Below, one piece after another: positions 1 through 4,617 of a DNA stretch of 10,122 nt. The notes under the pieces are model-generated. The model saw only the letters and a program-made list of their open reading frames with translations. It did not search any database and had not been told where the DNA came from. The stretch spans positions 1-10,122 of the forward strand of contig DATGLL010000022.1 of NCBI GenBank assembly GCA_035294145.1, read 5' to 3'. The translations under genes and the position numbers were made by a program. Within the stretch, counting starts at the first letter, position 1, and each line of letters starts with the position of its first letter. The stretch comes from CADDZO01 sp035294145. Lineage in GTDB: Bacteria > Chloroflexota > Dormibacteria > Dormibacterales > Dormibacteraceae.

Positions 1-73
1 GGGGCTCCCCACGAGGCCGGCCTGGGGACCCCATCGGAGCGTGCTCCGATGGGGAACCCTCGTGGGGCACCCC
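1..73. repeat. Nested palindrome / potential large hairpin
   Basis: The inner part is a perfect 12-bp inverted repeat: 29-40 (ccccatcggagc) pairs with 43-54, with only 2 nt between. An outer imperfect pair, 1-16 with 58-73, matches at 14 of 16 positions. No T-run follows on either side, so a classical intrinsic terminator is not evident. It lies just downstream of the decayed IS607 recombinase on that gene's strand. It could be a structured element end, a REP-like repeat or a terminator for something left of the window. The structure is seen directly; its role is unknown. Confidence 0.6.
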
Positions 74-94
74 TGCGGGCCATCGTGCTGGAGC

Positions 95-489
95 GTGGCC
101 ATCGCCCGGGCCCCCCGATGGGCGGCGGCACGCCGGCCGTCGTGCCGCGCGAGGCGGCCTCGATGCTCGACCACGATCGTGGTCACGGTCGGGTCACGCC
201 GCAAGGCCAGGAACCTCCGACGCGTTCCGTTCAGGGCCGAGCCAACCTCGGTCACCAGGCGCCCGACGGCGAGCCCCTCCTGGGCCGCCCAAGCGGCAGC
301 ACCCGCCACCTGCCGGTCCAGGATCGGAGCGTTGATCGGCAGCGGACACGCGAGCGGTCACGCCGGGGCGTCCCCCGGGGATCAGGTGACCGACTCGCCG
401 GGCCGGGACGGGAAGCGTGCCCGAAGGGGAGCAGCGGGAGGCGGTGACGGGAGGGATGCCTTGCTGGCGGCCCACTGCTTCGAGTTGAC
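95..489 (-). pseudogene. IS607-family TnpA serine recombinase, degenerate remnant
   Basis: No single frame encodes it, but three minus-strand frames read in turn rebuild an IS607-type TnpA. Frame one (489-460) gives VNSKQWAASK, where GTC stands at the expected GTG start. A one-base loss leads into frame two (about 462-325), which gives QGIPPVTAS, the MerR-like helix-turn-helix continuation GTLPVPARRVGHLI, then ARVSAADQRSD with the candidate catalytic Ser at 346-344. The linker before ARVS is shorter than usual. One extra base near 322-325 leads into frame three (324 to about 150), which gives ILDRQVAGAAAWAAQEG, TEVGSALNGTRR and TTIVVEHRGRLAR, all typical of the IS607 resolvase domain. After RLAR the text jumps to a piece resembling the C-terminal RGAR motif, so a segment is missing. 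Intact relatives are about 190-200 aa and are usually followed by tnpB, which here would lie beyond position 1. It cannot make a working recombinase. Confidence 0.82.
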
Positions 490-589
490 GGAAGTGAATG
501 GTAGTGTGTGGACACGTCAGCTGTCGTTACCCCCCGGCTTGGCCAGTCGCCCCGGTGCGTGGTAAGTAAGCCGTGGACGGATTCGAGGA
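95..589 (-). mobile_element. Remnant of an IS607-type element (left part)
   Basis: The element is inferred from the broken tnpA at 95-489. IS607 elements have no terminal inverted repeats and make no target duplication, so the end cannot be placed by repeats. The left end should lie a short way upstream of tnpA, within 490-589, directly in front of the 173-aa gene. The other end and any tnpB would be left of the window. I see no other gene in 490-589. Confidence 0.5.
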
Positions 590-1111
590 GTGCCATCCCC
601 TCAGCGTCTCGGCGAGATCACGATCAAGGTCCCCGGTCCGTTCGCAGGAGTGGCGGACCTCGGCTTCAGCGCACGCTACCCAGAGCAGGTGCCCTTCGCC
701 CCGCTGCGCGACGTCCCGCTTTGGATCGAGGGACCAGCACAACCGATGCGGCGCCTGATCGCCCGCCTCCGCCTGCTGGCCGAGGCAAGCCGCTCCGCTC
801 ATGGTTGGACCCATCCGGTCGTGCTCAGCGACGAGGTGGTGGTCATGGCCTTCCAGGACCGCTCAAGGCACCTCCTGGAGCCGGGGTCGCAGCGCCGCGG
901 CCTGGAGCAGGCCCGCGACCTGGCGGGCTACGTCCTGAACCTGGTCCGGCCGGTCGTCTTCCCCTTCCTGCGCGACTGCGCCGAGGTCGCCAACCTCAGG
1001 TTGACCGAGCAGATCGAGATGGACGTCCGCCAGGCCCACCGTCAGATCGTCACGCTGACCCTGGCCCGAGGGCAGATCGTGCCCAGCAACGGGGAGGACC
1101 TCCTCTCCTGA
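590..1111 (+). CDS. Conserved-looking protein of unknown function, 173 aa
   Basis: I do not recognise this family. The start is a GTG at 590. Upstream in frame there is a stop at 563-565 and no other start. The purine-rich cgaggag runs directly into the GTG, so a true start at GTG 650, also preceded by aggag, is possible. The protein has no signal peptide and no membrane segment. Its N-terminal third is rich in Pro, Gly and aromatics (ITIKVPGPFAG, PLWIEGP). A middle strand-like stretch (PVVLSDEVVVMAF) and a helical charged C-terminal half (about 100-165) suggest a small soluble alpha/beta protein. Composition and codon use look genuine. It sits alone on the plus strand, between the IS607 remnant and a convergent membrane protein gene, and ends 38 bp from the latter's stop. 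Confidence 0.7.
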   Translation: MPSPQRLGEITIKVPGPFAGVADLGFSARYPEQVPFAPLRDVPLWIEGPAQPMRRLIARLRLLAEASRSAHGWTHPVVLSDEVVVMAFQDRSRHLLEPGSQRRGLEQARDLAGYVLNLVRPVVFPFLRDCAEVANLRLTEQIEMDVRQAHRQIVTLTLARGQIVPSNGEDLLS

Positions 1112-1123
1112 GGCGGACCCGGC

Positions 1124-1139
1124 CCCGGCACGAGCCGGG
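1124..1139. terminator. Hairpin between convergent genes
   Basis: Perfect 6-bp GC stem (cccggc / gccggg) with an ACGA loop, in the 37-bp gap between two convergent genes. There is no U-tract, so it may be a bidirectional terminator of the U-less type or only a chance GC stem. Confidence 0.4.
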
Positions 1140-1148
1140 ACAGGGCCC

Positions 1149-1403
1149 TCAGCGCGGGGTGGGCGAGGGGGTTGGCGTCGGCGTCCGGCTCGTGGCCACG
1201 CTGGGGGAGGGGGTGGGCGTGGGCGAGGGGGTGGGGGAGGCGGCGCTGATCGGGGCCGGGGTGTTGGGCACCGGGGCGTTGGCGAGCGGCGCCGCCGACT
1301 GGTTGCCCAGGATGAGGGCGATGGGGACGGCGACGACCCCCACCAGAACGGTCAGCACGAACGTGATCGCGCCCCATTCACGGCGCAGGAAGGATCGGTT
1401 CAC
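1149..1403 (-). CDS. Small single-pass membrane protein with Pro/Thr/Ser-rich tail, 84 aa
   Basis: The start is GTG at 1403 (VNRSFLRREWG). There is no clear Shine-Dalgarno, but a TAGAAT hexamer lies 10 nt upstream. Residues 1-10 are basic (RSFLRRE). Residues 11-33 form one strongly hydrophobic helix (ITFVLTVLVGVVAVPIALIL). The rest, about 50 residues, is low-complexity Pro, Ala, Thr and Ser, ending in PTPTPSPTPR. The likely topology is a short cytoplasmic N-terminus, a membrane anchor and an extended extracytoplasmic tail. The tail resembles the wall-spanning or O-mannosylated Pro/Thr stretches of high-GC Gram-positive bacteria. I do not recognise a family, and such tails carry little homology signal. 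The hydrophobic segment and basic N-terminus argue that the frame is real rather than a by-product of GC-rich repeats. Confidence 0.68.
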   Translation of the reverse strand: MNRSFLRREWGAITFVLTVLVGVVAVPIALILGNQSAAPLANAPVPNTPAPISAASPTPSPTPTPSPSVATSRTPTPTPSPTPR

Positions 1404-1575
1404 CGCGGCCGAGATTCTAGGACCCTGGAGCCGAGACCTGCTGTCGCCCGGCAGCCCTGGGGGCCAACGCCAAGGCGGCTAGGCCCCCGGCGAGCGCCTT
1501 TCCCGTCACCGTCCCTCAGCGCCTCCCCCGCTGCGGGCCACGGCGACCACGACCGGCTCGCACCGGATGGCCGCT
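1404..1575. other. Intergenic region between two minus-strand small genes
   Basis: 172 bp with no frame I would call a gene. It contains the -10-like hexamer at 1414-1419 and otherwise GC-rich sequence with no clear terminator. Confidence 0.5.
1414..1419 (-). promoter_or_regulatory. -10-like TAGAAT before the membrane protein gene
   Basis: On the minus strand TAGAAT ends 10 nt before the GTG at 1403, which predicts a leader of only a few nucleotides. No convincing -35 was found. Confidence 0.4.
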
Positions 1576-1839
1576 TCAACCACCGGGCTCGTTTCGGGTC
1601 GCAGTCTCTCCCTCCTTGCGCCGCTGGTTCAACAGGCGCACGAAGTCCTGGGCTCTCGCCATCGCCTTCCAACGCTCGGGGAAGAAGTCCTGGGCGAGGA
1701 TGGACCTGTCTGGCAGCTGGTAGACGGTGACGCACCACTTGTTGAGGGTCCGTGTCACCTCCACCTCGAAATCCTTCTCAGTGGTCTCGTAGCGCACGAC
1801 CCTATCGTCATCGAAGCGCCGCTTTCCTGACACTGCCAT
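1576..1839 (-). CDS. Small protein of unknown function, 87 aa
   Basis: I do not recognise this family. I chose the ATG at 1839, with aggac about 8 nt upstream, over an in-frame GTG at 1872. The 1872 start would add only a Pro-rich extension and would overlap the promoter palindrome. The protein begins MAVSGKRRFDDDR. A charged strand-rich part follows (about 14-45, including EVEVTRTLNKWCVTVYQLPD), which looks like a small antiparallel sheet. An amphipathic helical part comes next (about 50-75, ERWKAMARAQDFVRLLNQRR), and the last 12 residues are polar and disordered-looking. It has no signal peptide and no metal motif. It lies 52 bp downstream of galU on the same strand but has its own consensus -10 (1891-1896) flanked by a palindrome. 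Confidence 0.72.
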   Translation of the reverse strand: MAVSGKRRFDDDRVVRYETTEKDFEVEVTRTLNKWCVTVYQLPDRSILAQDFFPERWKAMARAQDFVRLLNQRRKEGETATRNEPGG

Positions 1840-1871
1840 AGCAACAAGTCCTGGTGAGGGGGGCACAGGCA

Positions 1872-1890
1872 CATGGGAGCGTGTCCCATG
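1872..1890. promoter_or_regulatory. Palindromic operator candidate at the 87-aa gene promoter
   Basis: Perfect inverted repeat catggga / tcccatg with a 5-nt spacer (gcgtg). It directly abuts the TATAAT box on the minus strand, so it covers the expected transcription start. The position is typical of a dimeric repressor site. A galU terminator hairpin is the alternative, but no T-run follows. Confidence 0.5.
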
Positions 1891-1918
1891 ATTATACTGG
1901 CCCTGCTGCGGATTTCAG
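1891..1918 (-). promoter_or_regulatory. Consensus-like promoter for the 87-aa gene
   Basis: Minus strand: -10 TATAAT at 1896-1891, 16-bp spacer, and a partial -35 CTGAAA at 1918-1913 (4 of 6 matches to TTGACA). The -10 overlaps the TAA stop codon of galU. The expected start near 1884 leaves a leader of about 45 nt. An exact TATAAT is rare by chance in DNA this GC-rich. Confidence 0.55.
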
Positions 1919-2824
1919 ACGCAAACGTGTCTCCAGCTCGGAGAGCGGGATCAGATCCTGGATCACGTCGAGCATGGCCTCGCGCAGATCCGGCCGCTTG
2001 AGCGCCAGGGTGAGGTTGGCCTTGAGGTAGCCGGGCATGGTTCCGGTGTCGTAGTAGTCGCCCTCGAACTCGTACGCCACCACCCGTCCGCTGCTCAGCG
2101 TACGCCGGATGGCATCGGTGAGCTGAATCTCCCTCCCGGTCCCGGGCTCAGTCTCGGCCAAGGCGGCGAACACATCCGGCGTGAGCACATACCGCCCGAC
2201 GATGGCCAGGTCGCTCGGCGCCCAGCCCGGCTCGGGCTTTTCCACCAGGTCCTCCACCTCGTGGAGCCGGCCGTCGGAGGCGCCCGGGGCCACGATGCCA
2301 TACCGGCTGAGCTGATCTTGTGGCACACGGCGCACTGCCAGCACCGTGGCGCCGGTCCGGGTGTGGACGTCGATCAGCTGCCGCAGGCAGGGAGCCGCGC
2401 CCAGGATGACGTCATCGGCGAGCAGGACCGCGCAGGGCTCACCCTCGACCAGTCGACGCGCGGTCCACACGGCGTGACCGAGCCCCAGTGGCTCCTTCTG
2501 CCGAACGTAGACGATGTCCACCTGTTCGCTGAGGCGGTCCACCTCGGCCAGGACCTCAAGCAGTTCATCCTTGCCCCGCTCCCGGAGGTACAGCTCGATC
2601 TCCCGCGCGCGGCCGAAGTGGTCCTCGATCGCGCGCTTCCCCCCGCCGGTGACCACGATCACCTGCTCAAGGCCGGAGGCGATCACCTCCTCGACCCCAT
2701 ACTGGATCGTCGGCTTGTCAACCAGCGGCAGCATCTCCTTCGGCTGTGCCTTGGTGACGGGGAGGAACCGGGTGCCGAGGCCAGCCGAAGGGAGGATGGC
2801 ACAGCGAACGGTACGCGTCGTCAT
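1892..2824 (-). CDS. galU: UTP--glucose-1-phosphate uridylyltransferase
   Basis: Makes UDP-glucose and pyrophosphate from UTP and glucose-1-phosphate in the cytoplasm. UDP-glucose feeds cell-envelope polysaccharides, glycolipids and trehalose. At 310 aa from the ATG at 2824 it has normal length. The N-terminal nucleotide-binding loop AILPSAGLGTRFLP (9-22) is followed by TKAQPKEMLPLVDKPTIQY, the classic GalU signature, with Ser where Ala is commoner. Further GalU features are VTGGGKRAIEDHF, YVRQKEPLGLGHAV, the metal-site region LLADDVILG, LVEKP, the REIQLTDAI segment and GDYYDTGTMPGYLKANL near the C-terminus. A TTG at 2833 could add three residues, but the ATG is preferred because TACATT lies exactly 7 nt before it. 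It is divergent from the thioesterase gene. Confidence 0.95.
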   Translation of the reverse strand: MTTRTVRCAILPSAGLGTRFLPVTKAQPKEMLPLVDKPTIQYGVEEVIASGLEQVIVVTGGGKRAIEDHFGRAREIELYLRERGKDELLEVLAEVDRLSEQVDIVYVRQKEPLGLGHAVWTARRLVEGEPCAVLLADDVILGAAPCLRQLIDVHTRTGATVLAVRRVPQDQLSRYGIVAPGASDGRLHEVEDLVEKPEPGWAPSDLAIVGRYVLTPDVFAALAETEPGTGREIQLTDAIRRTLSSGRVVAYEFEGDYYDTGTMPGYLKANLTLALKRPDLREAMLDVIQDLIPLSELETRLRLKSAAGPV

Positions 2825-2831
2825 CCAGGAC

Positions 2832-2837
2832 AATGTA
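2832..2837 (-). promoter_or_regulatory. -10-like TACATT, predicts leaderless galU mRNA
   Basis: Minus-strand TACATT ends 7 nt before the galU ATG (2824), so transcription would start at or next to the A of ATG. There is no Shine-Dalgarno in the 7-nt gap (gtcctgg). No -35 consensus was seen. The site lies inside the first codons of the divergent gene. Confidence 0.45.
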
Positions 2838-3204
2838 CGCGGTGGGATCGGTGAGATCGCTTCAGCCAGGTGTGGAAGGCCGTCTCGAGAGGGTCGTCGA
2901 CGACGCCCTTCTCACCCGTCACGTGGGCGGGGAGGGGCTCTTCGCCACCCCCTCGATGATCTTGCTGATGGAGCAGACCGCCCACCTCTCCGTGGCCCCC
3001 TACCTGGCGCCGGGAGAGACCACGGTCGGCTACGAGGTCTGCGTCCGTCATCTGGCCCCTGCCCGAGCTGGCGACCGGCTGGTCGTCTCCAGCCGCCTCA
3101 CCGAGGTCAACGGCAACCGGCTCACCTTCGAGGTGCAATGCCGACGCGGCGAGGTGCTGATCGGCACCGGGACCCACCGCCGGGCGATCGTCCCCTCCCT
3201 TTGA
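2833..3204 (+). CDS. FlK-like hotdog-fold acyl-CoA thioesterase, 123 aa
   Basis: Probably a cytoplasmic acyl-CoA thioesterase of the fluoroacetyl-CoA thioesterase (FlK) family. Numbered from ATG 2833, the putative catalytic residues are T39 (FATPSM), E47 (LLMEQTA) and H73 (VCVRHLAP). Their spacing (8 and 26) equals that of FlK T42/E50/H76 as I recall it. G66 (TTVGYEV) and R117 in GTHRR fall at the same offset from FlK G69 and R120. FlK's two lid phenylalanines (F33/F36) correspond to H30 and G33 here, so specificity for fluoroacetyl-CoA is unlikely. The hotdog helix is about 39-57 and the sheet follows. The start is uncertain: GTG 2842 and GTG 2851 are in frame, and family members often begin near the equivalent of RSLQPG. 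It is divergent from galU, with start codons 8 bp apart. Confidence 0.85.
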   Translation: MYAVGSVRSLQPGVEGRLERVVDDALLTRHVGGEGLFATPSMILLMEQTAHLSVAPYLAPGETTVGYEVCVRHLAPARAGDRLVVSSRLTEVNGNRLTFEVQCRRGEVLIGTGTHRRAIVPSL

Positions 3205-3335
3205 TCCCGGGCGCAAAATCTCCGGCTGCCGTCTGCCTCGTGACGCTGCGCCCTGGACCGGGGCACGACAACCGTCGTCGCTCGCTCACGCCGAAGCAGG
3301 AGCTGGCGCGCCCCTGCGCACTAAGATAGAGCGAC
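3205..3335. other. Intergenic region with possible stem-loop
   Basis: 131 bp. 3209-3215 (gggcgca) and 3247-3253 (tgcgccc) are perfect inverted arms with a 31-nt loop. They could form a weak terminator or leader structure after the thioesterase gene. The right end carries the TAAGAT box of the next gene. No coding frame is supported. Confidence 0.35.
3322..3327 (+). promoter_or_regulatory. -10-like TAAGAT before the dehydratase gene
   Basis: TAAGAT ends 8 nt before the TTG at 3336, which places the expected transcript start at the start codon. It is the only AT-rich hexamer nearby. No -35 consensus was seen. Confidence 0.4.
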
Positions 3336-4328
3336 TTGCACGAGACCAGCGCCCCAACCGCCGAGATCGAGGCCGTCAGCCCGGAGGCCATCGAACGGGC
3401 CACGGTCGAGCTTCGCGATCACCTGCCCCCGAGCCCGCTCCAGTACTCGCGTGCCCTCACCGCCAAAGCCGGCTGCCATGTCTACCTGAAGATCGAGACC
3501 ATCCATCCCACCCGTGCCTTCAAGGTCCGGGGAGCGCTCAACAAGCTCGCCCACATGCGTCCAGAAGAACGGGCATCGGGCGTGGTCACGGCCTCGGCCG
3601 GCAACCACGGCCAAGGGGTGGCCTATGCCGCCCAGGCGTTCCAGGTGCCGGCCACCGTCTACGTGCCCGACAACGCCAACCGGTTCAAGGTCCAGGCCAT
3701 CAAACGGATGGGCAGTCGGGTGGTGCACGCCGGCCGCACCTACGCCGAGGCCTGCGCCGAGGCCATGCGTGCCCGGGAGGCGAGCGGGGCGACCTTCGTC
3801 CACGCCTTCGACGACCCCGACGTCATCGTCGGGCAGGGCACCATCGCCGTCGAGCTGCTTGAGCAGCTCCCAAGCCTGGACACGGTGATCGTGCCGGTAG
3901 GGGGCGGCGGCCTGATCTCCGGCATCGCCACCTACCTCAAGGCGCGTCGCCCCACGGCACGGGTGGTGGGCGTCGAGCCAGCAGGCGCCGACGCCATGAC
4001 CCGATCGCTGGCGGCCGGGCGGCCGGTCACGCTCGATCGCGTCGACACCATGGCTGACGGGCTGGCTGCGGACGCGCCCGGCGACCTCACCTTCCGGATC
4101 GTGCGGACCCACGTGGACCACATGATCCGGGTCGAGGAGGCCGAGCTGCTCCGGGCCATCCGGCTCCTCTTCGAGTGGGAGCACCTGCTGGCCGAGCCCG
4201 CTGGCGCCGCTGCGTTGGCGGCCCTGCTCCATCGCTACACCCCCGAGCCCGACGAGCGGGTGGTCGTGATCCTCTCCGGAGCGAACCTCACCGAGGAGCT
4301 GATGCTGCAGGCTCTGCGGACGCGCTGA
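3336..4328 (+). CDS. PLP-dependent threonine (serine/threonine) dehydratase, catalytic domain only
   Basis: A fold-type II PLP enzyme, most likely deaminating L-threonine to 2-oxobutanoate (isoleucine precursor) or L-serine to pyruvate. The PLP lysine is K63 in TRAFKVRGA; the usual SFK serine is Ala here. SAGNHGQG (87-94) is the substrate and cofactor loop. PVGGGGLISG (187-196) binds the PLP phosphate. SGANLTEE (314-321) lies near the pyridine nitrogen. At 330 aa it ends after the catalytic domain, like catabolic TdcB-type enzymes, and lacks the C-terminal ACT-like domain of biosynthetic IlvA. The start is TTG at 3336 with no good Shine-Dalgarno. A RAM-domain gene follows 61 bp downstream and may encode the missing regulatory module. 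Serine dehydratase, serine racemase or hydroxyaspartate dehydratase activity cannot be excluded. Confidence 0.88.
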   Translation: MHETSAPTAEIEAVSPEAIERATVELRDHLPPSPLQYSRALTAKAGCHVYLKIETIHPTRAFKVRGALNKLAHMRPEERASGVVTASAGNHGQGVAYAAQAFQVPATVYVPDNANRFKVQAIKRMGSRVVHAGRTYAEACAEAMRAREASGATFVHAFDDPDVIVGQGTIAVELLEQLPSLDTVIVPVGGGGLISGIATYLKARRPTARVVGVEPAGADAMTRSLAAGRPVTLDRVDTMADGLAADAPGDLTFRIVRTHVDHMIRVEEAELLRAIRLLFEWEHLLAEPAGAAALAALLHRYTPEPDERVVVILSGANLTEELMLQALRTR

Positions 4329-4372
4329 GGCGAGTGGGCCGATCCCGCTTTCCCGACGGCGGGCCCAACGGC

Positions 4373-4378
4373 TACCCT
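4373..4378 (+). promoter_or_regulatory. -10-like TACCCT before the RAM-domain gene
   Basis: TACCCT lies 11 nt before the ATG at 4390 and may give the small gene its own short-leader transcript. A gggag Shine-Dalgarno at 4382-4386 also precedes the ATG, so readthrough from the dehydratase can be translated too. Confidence 0.35.
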
Positions 4379-4389
4379 GTGGGAGTCGC

Positions 4390-4617
4390 ATGAAGGCGTA
4401 CGTCCTCATCAACGCCTCGCCGGGCCGAGCGCTCGAGGTGGCCGAGCGCTTGCAGGAGCAGGAAGGGATCTCCGCCGCCGACGCCATCACTGGCGAGTAC
4501 GACGTCATCGCCGTCTGTGAGGCGCCCGACGTGAACGCGATCGGTCAGCTGATCGTGGAGAAGATCCAGAAGGTCGAGGGCGTGTTCAAGACCATCACCT
4601 GCCTGGTCGTCACCTGA
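4390..4617 (+). CDS. Stand-alone Lrp/AsnC-type ligand-binding (RAM) domain protein, 75 aa
   Basis: A small protein equal to the C-terminal effector domain of Lrp/AsnC regulators, without the DNA-binding helix-turn-helix. It begins MKAYVLINASPGRALEVAERL (beta1-alpha1). The GEYDVIAV motif (about 35-42) is the typical effector-pocket strand. The alpha2 segment NAIGQLIVEKIQKVEGVFKT and the final strand TITCLVV complete the beta-alpha-beta-beta-alpha-beta fold. Such domains bind amino acids at oligomer interfaces. The ATG at 4390 has a gggag site 3-7 nt upstream. Its position right behind a dehydratase that lacks its own regulatory domain suggests, as inference, amino-acid sensing for that enzyme. 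It overlaps the convergent SDR gene by 8 bp. Confidence 0.9.
   Translation: MKAYVLINASPGRALEVAERLQEQEGISAADAITGEYDVIAVCEAPDVNAIGQLIVEKIQKVEGVFKTITCLVVT

Noticed and set aside
41..596. Several single-frame ORFs in the left 600 bases
   Set aside because: Each reads only part of the frameshifted IS607 recombinase or a non-coding frame; none is a complete plausible protein.
508..1482. Long plus-strand open frame with GVGVGEGV repeats
   Set aside because: It covers the 173-aa gene in another frame and then reads the complement of the Pro/Thr codons of the membrane protein. The product is low-complexity Arg/Pro/Gly and typical of GC-rich shadow frames.
29..1883. Shared ggagcgtg core in the palindromes at 29-54 and 1872-1890
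   Set aside because: The common core is only 8 bp and also occurs at 91-98 outside any palindrome, so a repeat family is not supported.
1872..1890. galU intrinsic terminator
   Set aside because: The stem is placed right after the stop, but no T-run follows and the adjacent TATAAT favours an operator or leader reading.
3321..4508. 395-codon open frame antisense to the dehydratase
   Set aside because: It has no recognisable motif, and its His/Gly/Asp-rich composition mirrors the conserved PLP enzyme on the other strand.
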